A stretch of DNA of 64,000 nt from Bacteroidales bacterium (lineage in GTDB: Bacteria > Bacteroidota > Bacteroidia > Bacteroidales > Muribaculaceae). The DNA lies in contig SUXH01000012.1 of the NCBI GenBank assembly GCA_015061055.1, positions 16,432 through 80,431 on the forward strand, in the 5' to 3' direction. The position numbers and the translations under genes are program-made. Under the pieces are notes generated by a model. That model saw only the letters and a program-made list of their open reading frames with translations. It had not been told where the DNA came from and ran no database searches. Below are positions 54,179 to 63,491 of the stretch, piece by piece. Within the stretch, counting starts at the first letter, position 1; each line of letters starts with the position of its first letter.

Positions 54179-55081
54179 ATGGCATCTAAACGAAATGCTT
54201 TGGGGCGAGGACTTGACTCCTTGATATCAATGGATGATGTGCAAACAGGAGGGTCATCGGCCATAAACGAAATACCGATGGAACAGATTTCTCCCAATCC
54301 CGACCAACCTCGCAATTTCTTTGACGAAACAGCTCTTGAAGAATTGGCGATGTCGATTAGAGAACTTGGGATTATTCAGCCACTTACATTGCGTAAGATT
54401 ACTCAAGATAGTTATCAGATAATTTCGGGTGAACGTCGTTATCGTGCAGCGAAACTTGCCGGACTTGACACTGTGCCTGCTTATATTCGTACAGCTACCG
54501 ATACCGAGCTCACCGAAATGGCTCTTATTGAAAATATTCAACGTGAAGATTTGAATGCCATCGAGATTGCGCTTACGTTTAAGAAACTCATTGAGCAATA
54601 TAACCTCACGCAAGAACGTTTGAGTGAACGAATAGGTAAGAAACGTGCTACTATAGCCAACTTTCTGCGTCTGTTGAAACTTCCGGCCGAAGTGCAACTA
54701 GGATTGCGTGACCGTCTTGTAGATATGGGACACGCAAGAGCTATCTTGATGGTGGAAAAGCCTTCATTGCAGTTAAAACTTTATAATGAAACTATTAAAA
54801 AAAGTTTATCGGTGCGACAAGTGGAAGCTCTTGCAAAACAGTATCAAGAGGGTGATTGTGACAGTGAGAATGAATCTACTGCTTCGCGTAAACGCTTGAA
54901 TGTTAATGAATATAGGATTTTAGAGCGACACTTGTCGTCGGCGTTTTCTACGGCGGTAAAATTTTCGTGCGACGTAAATGGTAAAGGAAAAATAACATTT
55001 CCTTTCAAGAATGAGGAGGAACTTGAGCGATTAATTACTATCTTTGACAAATTAAAAAATGATGATTCGCAAAAATCATAA
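54179..55081 (+). CDS. parB: Chromosome-partitioning protein ParB
   Basis: A 300-residue ParB/Spo0J protein that loads on parS sites. The N-terminal ALGRGLDSLI segment, box I QPLTLRK, box II SGERRYRAAKLAG with the CTPase/nuclease-like fold, and a helix-turn-helix (LTQERLSERIGKKRATIANFLRLL in pieces) are present; the C-terminus is the dimerisation part. It is the second gene of parA-parB-DUF5683-mltD. Confidence 0.97.
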   Translation: MASKRNALGRGLDSLISMDDVQTGGSSAINEIPMEQISPNPDQPRNFFDETALEELAMSIRELGIIQPLTLRKITQDSYQIISGERRYRAAKLAGLDTVPAYIRTATDTELTEMALIENIQREDLNAIEIALTFKKLIEQYNLTQERLSERIGKKRATIANFLRLLKLPAEVQLGLRDRLVDMGHARAILMVEKPSLQLKLYNETIKKSLSVRQVEALAKQYQEGDCDSENESTASRKRLNVNEYRILERHLSSAFSTAVKFSCDVNGKGKITFPFKNEEELERLITIFDKLKNDDSQKS

Positions 55082-55119
55082 GAAAATGGTGTGTGCGAAT
55101 TGTCTTGATTTGTGTGTAA

Positions 55120-55944
55120 GTGAATAAAAAATATGAAATATTGAGAGGCTTTCTGGCGGGCTTGGCGTTGTTGTTGAGCTTGCTATTGCCGTCTTATGTA
55201 AAGGCTCAAGAAAACGAACCAATGCGCATCGCTGAGCCAATAATCAAGTCGTCGCAGCAACCTAAGCAGGAAGAACCGATAGTCGAGCCGATAATGCAAC
55301 CTAATGAAGAGTCGATAATAGAAATAGATTCGGTGATGAAAACTGATTCGCTTTCGGAGGCTTTAGCTAAGGAAATGAAGCATTTTCAGGATTCGGTGCG
55401 AAAGGATTCGCTTTTGAGAGCCGAATATGGTAAGGTTCGTGATTTCAAGCCCGATCCCAACAGGGCTATGTGGTTGTCGCTGTTGTGTCCCGGTCTTGGA
55501 CAAGTATACAATCGTCGCTATTGGAAATTGCCGATAGTGGTAGGCGGTTTTGTAGGTTTTGGTTATGCCATATCGTGGAATAATAGTATGCTTCAAGATT
55601 ATACGAAGGCATATCGTGATGCAATGGATAACGACCCCACCACCAAGAGCTATATGGATTTATATCCACCCAATTATAAGGAGGAAAATATTGATATGGC
55701 GTGGCTCAAGCGAACACTGAAAGCAAAGAAAGACTTCTATCGTCGCAATAAAGAAATGTGTGTAATAGGTCTTGTGGCGATGTATGGATTATGTGTAATC
55801 GATGCCTATGTAGATGCGTCGTTGATGCAATTTGACATAAGTGAAGACTTGTCTATGAAAGTGAAACCGGCTGTTATGGAGCCTAATTATGTTGTACAAG
55901 GCAAATTACCACAAGTGGGAGTGCAGTGTGCATTCAGATTCTGA
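55120..55944 (+). CDS. DUF5683-domain membrane protein
   Basis: A 274-residue protein, apparently with a GTG start. It has an N-terminal signal or membrane helix (about 8-24, LAGLALLLSLLLPSYVKA), a Pro/Glu/Gln-rich stretch (about 25-70), and the DUF5683 core: WLSLLCPGLGQVYNRRYW then helices at about 128-145 and 210-228. The family is a standard companion of parAB in Bacteroidota; its function is unknown, possibly linking partition to the envelope. It lies 38 bases after parB and before the transglycosylase gene. Confidence 0.85.
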   Translation: MNKKYEILRGFLAGLALLLSLLLPSYVKAQENEPMRIAEPIIKSSQQPKQEEPIVEPIMQPNEESIIEIDSVMKTDSLSEALAKEMKHFQDSVRKDSLLRAEYGKVRDFKPDPNRAMWLSLLCPGLGQVYNRRYWKLPIVVGGFVGFGYAISWNNSMLQDYTKAYRDAMDNDPTTKSYMDLYPPNYKEENIDMAWLKRTLKAKKDFYRRNKEMCVIGLVAMYGLCVIDAYVDASLMQFDISEDLSMKVKPAVMEPNYVVQGKLPQVGVQCAFRF

Positions 55945-55988
55945 GATAAAAAGAACTTAAAACAGGATAGAGATATAAACTTTGATTG

Positions 55989-57839
55989 ATGAAAAAGAAA
56001 TTTTTGATATTATTGTTTTCGGGAATGTTGTCATCGGGAGTGGTATGTGCTGTCGAAAAACATAACATTTTGAGCGTGAGAGATGTGTTGGTCGATACAA
56101 CGTCGGTTGCACCTAACAGTTTTGATACCGATACAGAGGCGTTGCTGCAGAATTGGTATTTGCAAAATTATGCGATTCTCGATGAAGATGTAGAAAACAA
56201 ATCTGCCGGTGAAGTGAGTGATGAGATGTATATCGAACGCTTGAGTAAGATTCCTTCTACAATTGAGATGCCGTATAATTCGGAAGTACGTCGTTTCATT
56301 GATATGTATATTGTGAAGAAACGCAGTCTTGTGGAGGCGATGCTCGGAATGAGTCTTTACTATATGCCTATATTCGAACAAGCTCTTGAACAGGAAGGTT
56401 TGCCTCTTGAACTTAAGTATCTTCCGGTGGTAGAATCGGCACTTGATCCTACAGCAAAATCACCTGTGGGAGCGGCCGGTTTGTGGCAGTTTATGTTGCG
56501 CACAGGTAAAGGTCTCGGACTGGAAGTTAATTCGTTGGTAGATGAACGTTTGGACCCTTATAAATCGTCGGAAAAGGCAGCTAAATACTTGAAAGAATTG
56601 TATAATATATATGGTGATTGGTCGCTTGCCATAGCTGCCTATAACTGTGGCCCCGGCAAGGTGAATAACGCTATTAAGAATGCAGGTGGAACAGGTAAAG
56701 ATTTCTGGCAGATTTATGCATTCCTTCCGAGGGAAACGAGAGGATATGTGCCTGCTTTTATTGCCGCAAATTATGTGATGACCTATTTCAAGTATCACAA
56801 TATTAGCCCTGCATTGGCAAAGAAACCTATCTTGGTCGATACTGTGCAAGTGAATCGCCGAGTGCATTTTAAGCAGATTGCTTCGGTGCTTAATCTGCCA
56901 ATAGAAGCATTGAGGGTGCTTAATCCGCAGTATCGCAAAGATGTGATACCGGGCAATTCTCGTTCTTATACACTTGCGCTTCCTTCACAACAGATTTACT
57001 GCTATTTGTTGAGTGAAGATAGTATTACGGGATTTGATACGAAAAAATATCAGCCACGTAAGGTTGTTGAGCCTAAGATGGAGCAAGTGGCATCGGACGA
57101 AAATGGTGAGTATGTGTATGAAAAGCGTACTGTAACCAAAACTCATCGCGTAAGAAGTGGAGAAAGCCTTGCAAAGATTGCTAAGAAATACGGCACAACG
57201 GTAGCGGTGATTAAACGAACCAACGGATTGAAGAGTGATGCATTGAAGGTTGGACAACGCTTGAAGATTAAAGTGACTGAAAATGTTAAGGTGTATCGTA
57301 AAGTAGAGGTGGATTCGGCTGAAATAACTCAAACTGAAGATGCAATCATCAAGGCCGCTATTACTCCTGATGATAAACAAAATAAGGAGAAGAAAGTTCC
57401 TGAAAAGAAAGTGAAAAAAGAAGAACCAAAACGCGAACGGGAACAACGAGGCAGATATGATAATTATACTGCAACACATAAAGTGCAGTCAGGGCAAAAC
57501 TTGTCGATTATTGCCAAACGATACGGAATTACAGTTACCGACTTGAAGGCGGCTAACGGCTTGAGAAGTAATAGTCTTAAGGTGGGTCAGCGTTTGAAGG
57601 TACCTAAGGGTAAGGCAAAGGCTGAGAATGTGTCGTCATCGACAACTCATATAGTGCGCTCGGGCGAATCGCTTTATCTCATTGCCGAACGATACGGAGT
57701 TACGGTGAATGCTATCAAGAGTGCTAATTCGCTAACTAATAACAGTATTAAGCCCGGTCAAAAATTGACCATTCCCAAGAAAGGTGCATCAAAGAACACT
57801 TCACGTTCAAGTACAAAATCAAGTAAGAGAAAAAGATGA
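55989..57839 (+). CDS. mltD: MltD-like lytic transglycosylase with three LysM domains
   Basis: A 616-residue secreted peptidoglycan enzyme. A signal peptide (MKKKFLILLFSGMLSSGVVCA) is followed by a helical N-terminal part. The SLT domain (about 131-267) carries the catalytic Glu149 in PVVESALDPTAKSPVGAAG and the WQFM and YNCGPGKV motifs. Three LysM repeats lie at about 384-427, 496-539 and 553-595, separated by a Lys/Glu-rich linker. A basic Ser/Lys tail ends the protein. I use the ATG at 55989; the frame also allows a TTG just before. Confidence 0.92.
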   Translation: MKKKFLILLFSGMLSSGVVCAVEKHNILSVRDVLVDTTSVAPNSFDTDTEALLQNWYLQNYAILDEDVENKSAGEVSDEMYIERLSKIPSTIEMPYNSEVRRFIDMYIVKKRSLVEAMLGMSLYYMPIFEQALEQEGLPLELKYLPVVESALDPTAKSPVGAAGLWQFMLRTGKGLGLEVNSLVDERLDPYKSSEKAAKYLKELYNIYGDWSLAIAAYNCGPGKVNNAIKNAGGTGKDFWQIYAFLPRETRGYVPAFIAANYVMTYFKYHNISPALAKKPILVDTVQVNRRVHFKQIASVLNLPIEALRVLNPQYRKDVIPGNSRSYTLALPSQQIYCYLLSEDSITGFDTKKYQPRKVVEPKMEQVASDENGEYVYEKRTVTKTHRVRSGESLAKIAKKYGTTVAVIKRTNGLKSDALKVGQRLKIKVTENVKVYRKVEVDSAEITQTEDAIIKAAITPDDKQNKEKKVPEKKVKKEEPKREREQRGRYDNYTATHKVQSGQNLSIIAKRYGITVTDLKAANGLRSNSLKVGQRLKVPKGKAKAENVSSSTTHIVRSGESLYLIAERYGVTVNAIKSANSLTNNSIKPGQKLTIPKKGASKNTSRSSTKSSKRKR

Positions 57840-57886
57840 CATACCACATCGATGATAATGGCGGTGTGCGAGTTGATACACTTAAA

Positions 57887-57912
57887 AGAGGTTGTGTGAT
57901 GGCGCAATCTCT
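57887..57912 (+). terminator. Intrinsic terminator after the transglycosylase gene
   Basis: A 10-bp stem with G-U pairs (57887-57896 with 57903-57912) followed by TTTTTT. Confidence 0.8.
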
Positions 57913-58068
57913 TTTTTGTGCGATATCGTCTTGTATACTTAAAAAGTAATTTAGTGAATTTTTAGTGTAAATTTATGCTAATCAAAGAAAAATAGAGTTG
58001 GATTGAAGAAAAATCGTATAAAAATACGTTTTTTAAATAGAAAATATTTCTAATATAAAAAAAGTTGC

Positions 58069-58076
58069 TAAATTTG
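58069..58076 (+). promoter_or_regulatory. -7 box upstream of argR
   Basis: TAAATTTG matches the consensus, 43 bases before the argR ATG. AT-rich half-sites resembling ArgR boxes (TGAATTTTTA near 57955) lie upstream, but no complete palindrome can be called by eye. Confidence 0.55.
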
Positions 58077-58119
58077 TATCGTGAAATAATATGTAATTAC
58101 TTATAAAGCATAAGAGTCC

Positions 58120-58617
58120 ATGAGAAATAAGAAGACCCGATTACAGCTAATTGTAAAGTTGATTAAGAACAATTGTGTAGGAAGCCAAGATGAACTTGCG
58201 CATTTGCTTGCAACCAACGGCTATGTGGTAACACAAGCCACATTATCGAGAGATTTGAAAACATTGAAAGCGACCAAAGTTGCTACCGATATGGGAAGTT
58301 ATATGTATATTATTCCAGATGGCAATGATTTACAAGATTCAATGTTGTCGAAGGGAATGTCTTATTCCTCTTATTCGGTGCATGCCAATAGCTTTATATC
58401 GTTACAATTCTCCGGTCATATGGCAGTGATAAAGACTCGCAACGGATATGCAAGTGGTCTTGCTTACGATATCGATATGAGTAAGTCCCCAGAGATTTTA
58501 GGTACTATTGCCGGCGCTGATACCGTATTTGCAGTGATGCGTGAGGATGTAGATCGCGAGGATGCAAAAAGGATATTTGCAAAGTTCTTACCATTGATGG
58601 TAGACGAAGAAGATTGA
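58120..58617 (+). CDS. argR: Arginine repressor ArgR
   Basis: A 165-residue winged-helix regulator of arginine genes. The N-terminal domain shows LIVKLIKNNCVGSQDELAHLL and TQATLSRDLKTLKATKV (the SR motif that reads DNA); the C-terminal oligomerisation and arginine-binding part ends ILGTIAGADTVFAVMRED. It heads the arginine cluster, but a hairpin overlapping its stop codon separates it from the structural genes. Confidence 0.95.
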   Translation: MRNKKTRLQLIVKLIKNNCVGSQDELAHLLATNGYVVTQATLSRDLKTLKATKVATDMGSYMYIIPDGNDLQDSMLSKGMSYSSYSVHANSFISLQFSGHMAVIKTRNGYASGLAYDIDMSKSPEILGTIAGADTVFAVMREDVDREDAKRIFAKFLPLMVDEED

Positions 58618-58639
58618 TACCGCTGAAAATAGCGGTATC
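58616..58639 (+). terminator. Hairpin overlapping the argR stop codon
   Basis: A perfect 9-bp stem (58616-58624 with 58631-58639) followed by TTTTA. The TGA of argR lies in the 5' arm. It could terminate argR transcription or limit read-through into the arginine genes. Confidence 0.75.
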
Positions 58640-58669
58640 TTTTAAATAAAGATTGTTTTAAATTAAAAA

Positions 58670-59230
58670 ATGATTAATCCAGAAGAAATTGAAATCGTTG
58701 TTGCAAGTGCGGAGCACGTCAAGTATGTAGATGAGGTGCTTGACACTATTAATCGTGCAGCAAAAGTGCGTGGCACAGGGATCGCAAAGCGTTCGCCTGA
58801 GTATGTCAAGCAAAAAATGATAGAGGGCAAAGCAGTGTTGGCCCTTTACCATGGTAAATTTGCCGGTTTCAGCTATATTGAGTGCTGGAGTAACAAGACG
58901 TTTGTGGCAAATTCGGGTTTGATAGTTAACCCTGATTTTCGTAATTTAGGGTTGGCAAAGCGTATTAAACGACGAATTTTTGATTTATCGCGTGAAAAGT
59001 TCCCTGAAGCAAAGATTTTTAGCTTAACAACAGGGGAGGCGGTAATGAAAATAAATAGCGAGCTTGGCTTTCGTCCGGCTACGTTTCCAATGCTTACCGA
59101 TGATGAGGCCTTTTGGCGTGGTTGTGAGAGTTGTGTAAACTTCGATATATTACAGCGTAATGGTCGAAGAATGTGTTTGTGCACAGGTTTGCTATACGAT
59201 CCGACAGAACATCAAGAAAGTGAAAAATAA
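58670..59230 (+). CDS. GNAT acyltransferase of the arginine operon
   Basis: A 186-residue GNAT-fold transferase. The acyl-CoA binding loop is seen as NPDFRNLGLAKRIKRRIF and a further conserved strand as FSLTTGEAVMKINSELGF. The C-terminus carries several cysteines (CESCVNF and MCLCTG). It lies between argR and argG. Bacteroidota make arginine through N-succinylated intermediates, so this is the candidate for the first, glutamate-acylating step; the acyl donor specificity is inference. It lies 34 bases before argG. Confidence 0.8.
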   Translation: MINPEEIEIVVASAEHVKYVDEVLDTINRAAKVRGTGIAKRSPEYVKQKMIEGKAVLALYHGKFAGFSYIECWSNKTFVANSGLIVNPDFRNLGLAKRIKRRIFDLSREKFPEAKIFSLTTGEAVMKINSELGFRPATFPMLTDDEAFWRGCESCVNFDILQRNGRRMCLCTGLLYDPTEHQESEK

Positions 59231-59263
59231 CATTTACGAAAGATTTAATTTATATATACAGAA

Positions 59264-60475
59264 ATGGAAAAGAAGAAAGTGGTATTGGCATTTAGTGGAG
59301 GTCTGGATACTTCTTATTGTGTGAAATACCTTAGTGAAGATTGTGGATATGAGGTGTATACAGCAATAGCAAACACCGGTGGCTTCAATGCTCAAGAATT
59401 GAAAGCTATCGAAGAACGTGCGCTTGCTCTTGGTGCTGTGCAACACGCTACTCTCGATATAACTCAAGAATATTATGAAAAGAGCATTCGTTACATGGTA
59501 TTTGGTAACGTGTTGCGTAATGGAACTTACCCTATCTCAGTAAGTTCGGAGCGTATTTTTCAAGCTTTGGCAATTATCAATTATGCTAAGAGTGTAGGAG
59601 CTAAGTATGTAGCTCATGGAAGTACAAGTGCCGGTAATGATCAGATTCGTTTTGACCTTACATTCCAAATTCTTGCTCCTGAAATCGAAATCATCACTCC
59701 TACTCGCGATAAGAACCTTACTCGTGAGTACGAAATCAATTACTTGAAGGAGCATGGATATGTTGCCGATTTCACAAAACTTGAATACAGCATCAACAAG
59801 GGCTTGTGGGGAACAAGTATCGGTGGTAAGGAAACTTTGAAGAGCAACGAAACACTTCCTGAAGAAGCTTATCCTACTCAAATGACTGCTACCGAAAACA
59901 GTCGCATCACTCTTGATTTTGAACAAGGAGAAATCGCTGCGGTGAACGGATTGAAATTTGATGACAAGGTTGCTGCTATCCAATATCTCGAAGAATTGGT
60001 TGAACCTTATGCACTTGGTCGTGATATGCACATCGGCGATACCATTATCGGTATTAAAGGACGTGTGGGATTTGAAGCCGGCGCACCAATGCTTATTATT
60101 GCGGCTCATAAGATGCTCGAAAAGCACACTTTAACAAAGTGGCAACAATATTGGAAAGACCAAATAGGTACTTGGTATGGAATGTTCCTTCACGAAGCGC
60201 AATATCTTGAACCGGTGATGCGCGATATGGAAGCGTTCCTTGAATCATCGCAAGACAATGTAACAGGTCGTGTGATTGTGGACTTGAAGCCTTATCACTA
60301 TGTGCTTGTGGGTGTGGAAAGTCCGTTCGACTTGATGAAGAGCGACTTCGGTGAATATGGTGAGTTGAGTAAGGGTTGGACTGCCGACGATGTGAAGGGA
60401 TTTACTCGCATTCTTGGCAACCAGATGAAGATATTCCATAATATTCAGAAAAGAAACGGTAAAACAGAAGAATAA
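59264..60475 (+). CDS. argG: Argininosuccinate synthase
   Basis: A 403-residue ligase joining citrulline and aspartate with ATP. The PP-loop is VVLAFSGGLDTSYCVK; further blocks include AHGSTSAGNDQIRFD and NEYEI-like segment TREYEINYLKEHG. It is the first committed structural enzyme of this transcript after the GNAT gene. The stop codon TAA shares its last A with the ATG of argC. Confidence 0.96.
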   Translation: MEKKKVVLAFSGGLDTSYCVKYLSEDCGYEVYTAIANTGGFNAQELKAIEERALALGAVQHATLDITQEYYEKSIRYMVFGNVLRNGTYPISVSSERIFQALAIINYAKSVGAKYVAHGSTSAGNDQIRFDLTFQILAPEIEIITPTRDKNLTREYEINYLKEHGYVADFTKLEYSINKGLWGTSIGGKETLKSNETLPEEAYPTQMTATENSRITLDFEQGEIAAVNGLKFDDKVAAIQYLEELVEPYALGRDMHIGDTIIGIKGRVGFEAGAPMLIIAAHKMLEKHTLTKWQQYWKDQIGTWYGMFLHEAQYLEPVMRDMEAFLESSQDNVTGRVIVDLKPYHYVLVGVESPFDLMKSDFGEYGELSKGWTADDVKGFTRILGNQMKIFHNIQKRNGKTEE

Positions 60476-61449
60476 TGATAAAAGCCGGAATTATAGGCGG
60501 TGCCGGATATACGGCAGGCGAACTGATAAGATTGCTTATCAATCACCCCGATGTGGAACTGAAATGGGTGAATAGTGGTAGTAATGCGGGCAACTTGATA
60601 ACCGATGTTCATCAAGGATTGCTTGGCGAACTCGATATGCGATTCACATCAGAAACTCCATGGGATGAGATTGATGTGGTGTTTTTCTGTACGCCTCATG
60701 GAGAGAGTCGTAAGTTTATGGAGTCGAACGAGCTACCGGAGGATTTGCGTATTATCGACCTTTCGCAAGATTATCGCATTATCGATGGTGAACACGACTT
60801 CTACTATGGCTTGCCGGAATTGAATCGTCGTCGCATCGTGAAGGAAGGCGCAAAGCACGTGGCTAATCCGGGTTGTTTTGCTACTGCAATACAGTTGGCA
60901 TTGCTTCCATTGGCTAAAAATTTGTTGCTGAATAGTGATGTCCACGTGAATGCAATCACAGGTAGCACAGGAGCAGGCGTGAAGCCAAGTGCAACATCGC
61001 ATTTTTCTTGGCGAAACGACAATGTGAGCATCTATAAGCCATTCAAGCATCAGCACCTGGCTGAAATACGTCAATCGTTGTCGATATTACAAAACAGCTT
61101 TAAGTCAAGCATCGATTTTATTCCTGTGCGTGGCTGTTTTGCTCGCGGTATCTTTGTAACGGCTTATCTTGATTGCCCTATAGAGTTGAGCGAGATACGC
61201 AAGCTATATGAAGAATATTATTCCGACCATAATTTCACTTTCGTGGTGGATAAGATGCCCGATTTGAAAGATGTGGTGAATACCAACAAGTGTCTTATTC
61301 ACTTGATTAAGGAAGATGGCAAATTACTTGTAGTGAGTGTTATCGATAATCTGCTGAAAGGAGCGTCGGGCCAAGCTGTTCACAATATGAATCTAATGTT
61401 TGGCTTGCACGAGTGCACAGGTTTGCGACTTAAGCCGTCGGCATTCTAA
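60475..61449 (+). CDS. argC: N-acyl-gamma-glutamyl-phosphate reductase
   Basis: A 324-residue NADPH-dependent reductase of arginine synthesis. The Rossmann motif is AGIIGGAGYTAGELIRLL, the catalytic Cys134 is in NPGCFATAIQ, and the active-site His region is in HFSWRNDNVSIYKPFKHQH. In Bacteroidota the acyl group is probably succinyl. Its start overlaps the argG stop by one base; argD follows after a 90-base gap with a hairpin. Confidence 0.95.
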   Translation: MIKAGIIGGAGYTAGELIRLLINHPDVELKWVNSGSNAGNLITDVHQGLLGELDMRFTSETPWDEIDVVFFCTPHGESRKFMESNELPEDLRIIDLSQDYRIIDGEHDFYYGLPELNRRRIVKEGAKHVANPGCFATAIQLALLPLAKNLLLNSDVHVNAITGSTGAGVKPSATSHFSWRNDNVSIYKPFKHQHLAEIRQSLSILQNSFKSSIDFIPVRGCFARGIFVTAYLDCPIELSEIRKLYEEYYSDHNFTFVVDKMPDLKDVVNTNKCLIHLIKEDGKLLVVSVIDNLLKGASGQAVHNMNLMFGLHECTGLRLKPSAF

Positions 61450-61481
61450 ATAGCAGAGGATTAGCCTCTAATGAAATATAA

Positions 61482-61505
61482 AAGACGGGGCTTGCTCCGT
61501 CTTTA
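61482..61505 (+). terminator. Hairpin between argC and argD
   Basis: An 8-bp stem AAAGACGG/CCGTCTTT, extended by possible G-C pairs, with a T-rich tail (TATTTG) that is weak. It lies inside the arginine operon, so it may be an attenuator or a processing site rather than a full stop. Confidence 0.5.
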
Positions 61506-61539
61506 TTTGTAAATAGAAAACAGAAAACAAAAGACAATT

Positions 61540-62661
61540 ATGAAACTTTTTGATGTATATCCACTTTTTGATATAGAGATTGTAAAGGGTCGTGGTGTTC
61601 ACACCTACGATGCCGAAGGAACTGAGTATCTCGACCTCTATGGCGGTCATGCTGTGATTTCGGTGGGACATTCTCACCCACATTATGTTGAAGCGTTGGC
61701 AAAGCAAGCCGAAAACCTGGTGTTTTATTCAAATTCGGTAATCAATACACTTCAACAGACACTTGCCGACAAGCTTGGCAAAGCATCGGGCTATGACGAC
61801 TATCAGCTATTTCTTGTGAATTCGGGTGCTGAAGCTAATGAGAACGCCTTGAAACTTGCATCATTTCACACCGGTAAGAATCGTGTAATATCGTTCAAGA
61901 AGGCTTTCCATGGTCGTACTTCGCTTGCAGTGGAAGCTACCGATAATCCTAAAATTGTAGCTCCTGTGAACGAAAGTGGGCACATCACATTTGTGCCTTT
62001 CAATGATATTGACGCAGTAAAGGCAGAACTTGCAAAGGGTGATGTGTGTGCTGTGATTATCGAAGGTATTCAAGGTGTGGGCGGCGTTCAGATTCCAGCT
62101 GACAGCTTCTTGCAAGCCTTGCGTAAGGCTTGTGATGAATCGGGTGCTGTGCTTATCCTCGATGAAATTCAAAGTGGATATGGTCGTTCGGGTAAGTTCT
62201 TTGCACATCAATATGCCGGAATTCGTCCGGATATTATCACTATGGCAAAGGGTATCGGTAACGGTTTCCCTCTTGGTGGTATGCTTATTTCGCCCAAGAT
62301 AGAACCATCTTATGGTATGCTTGGCACTACATTTGGAGGTAATCACTTGGCGTGTGCTGCGGGAATTGCTGTACTCGATATTTTCGAGCAAGAAAACCTT
62401 GTGGAAAACTCTCGCGAAGTGGGAGAGTACTTGATAGAACAATTACGTGCGTTCCCACAAATCAAGGAAGTGCGTGGACGAGGCTTGATGATAGGTATAG
62501 AATTTGCTGAACCGGTGAAAGAACTTCGTCGTAGGTTGCTTTTCGAACAAAAGGTGTTTACCGGAGCTTCGGGAACTAATGTGCTTCGATTGCTTCCGCC
62601 ATTGGTGCTTACAAAGGCCGATGCCGATGAATTTATTAAACGATTTAAAGCCGTATTGTGA
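61540..62661 (+). CDS. argD: N-acylornithine aminotransferase
   Basis: A 373-residue class III PLP aminotransferase. Conserved blocks are NSGAEANENALKLA, the Asp of ILDEIQSGYGRSGKFFAHQ that contacts the pyridine ring, and the PLP lysine in TMAKGIGNGFPLGG. In this phylum it acts on N-succinylornithine semialdehyde. Its TGA overlaps the ATG of proC, so the two are translationally coupled. Confidence 0.95.
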   Translation: MKLFDVYPLFDIEIVKGRGVHTYDAEGTEYLDLYGGHAVISVGHSHPHYVEALAKQAENLVFYSNSVINTLQQTLADKLGKASGYDDYQLFLVNSGAEANENALKLASFHTGKNRVISFKKAFHGRTSLAVEATDNPKIVAPVNESGHITFVPFNDIDAVKAELAKGDVCAVIIEGIQGVGGVQIPADSFLQALRKACDESGAVLILDEIQSGYGRSGKFFAHQYAGIRPDIITMAKGIGNGFPLGGMLISPKIEPSYGMLGTTFGGNHLACAAGIAVLDIFEQENLVENSREVGEYLIEQLRAFPQIKEVRGRGLMIGIEFAEPVKELRRRLLFEQKVFTGASGTNVLRLLPPLVLTKADADEFIKRFKAVL

Positions 62662-63458
62662 TGAAAGTAGGAATTATAGGTGCAGGAAATATGGGTGGTG
62701 CCATTGCTCGCGGACTTGCAGCAAGCAATAGTGTGTGCGCGTGTGATATTACTGTGTGTTGTCCTGTACAGCGCGAACTTGATGCAATCAAGTCGTACAA
62801 TAGCGAAGTGAATGTGTCGCTCGACAATGAACAGGCGGTGAATGGAACCGATGTGGTGATAGTGGTGGTGAAACCTTGGCTGCTGGATACAGTGCTTGTA
62901 CCATTGTTGCCAAAGGTCGACTTTTCGCGACAAACAATAGTTACGGTGGTTGCCGGGGCTACAACCGAACATATTGCCGAGCTTGCTGCGCCTTATTGTG
63001 TTGCTCCTGTGGTGATGTGTGCTATGCCAAACACAGCCGCGAGTGTGCATGAGAGTATGACATTCCTATGCGCTCGAAATGCTTCGCCTGAGCAGATTGA
63101 AGCAGTGAAGGGAATCTTTGATTGTCTCGGAGCTACAATGGTTATTGAAGAACGCCTTATGGGAGCGGGAATGGCACTTGCTTCGTGTGGAATAGCTTAT
63201 GCTATGCGCTATGTGCGTGCTGCTATGAAAGGTGGTGTGGAAATGGGTATGTATCCTAACGATGCCAAGAATATAGTGTTGCAGACACTTAAAGGTGCTG
63301 TTGCTCTGCTTGAAGCAACAGGAAATCATCCCGAAGTGGAAATCGACAAGGTTACCACGCCGGGAGGAGTCACTATAAAGGGGCTTAATGCTATGGAAAC
63401 CAATGGATTCACTCACGCAGTGATTGAAGGACTTAAAGCGAGCAACCCCAATTTATAA
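62661..63458 (+). CDS. proC: Pyrroline-5-carboxylate reductase
   Basis: A 265-residue NAD(P)H-dependent enzyme, last step of proline synthesis. The Rossmann motif is VGIIGAGNMGGAIARGL, and the C-terminal dimer segment contains the conserved VTTPGGVTIKGLNAME. I start at the ATG at 62661, which overlaps the argD stop; a GTG just before it is also in frame. Its place at the end of the arginine operon links proline and arginine synthesis. ssb follows 33 bases later. Confidence 0.95.
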   Translation: MKVGIIGAGNMGGAIARGLAASNSVCACDITVCCPVQRELDAIKSYNSEVNVSLDNEQAVNGTDVVIVVVKPWLLDTVLVPLLPKVDFSRQTIVTVVAGATTEHIAELAAPYCVAPVVMCAMPNTAASVHESMTFLCARNASPEQIEAVKGIFDCLGATMVIEERLMGAGMALASCGIAYAMRYVRAAMKGGVEMGMYPNDAKNIVLQTLKGAVALLEATGNHPEVEIDKVTTPGGVTIKGLNAMETNGFTHAVIEGLKASNPNL

Positions 63459-63491
63459 CTTGAGTTTATTGCTAATTGAATAAAATTTTTT

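Noticed and set aside
62343..63050. 235-codon minus-strand ORF opposite argD and proC
   Set aside because: It is antisense to two clearly conserved genes and has no family features.
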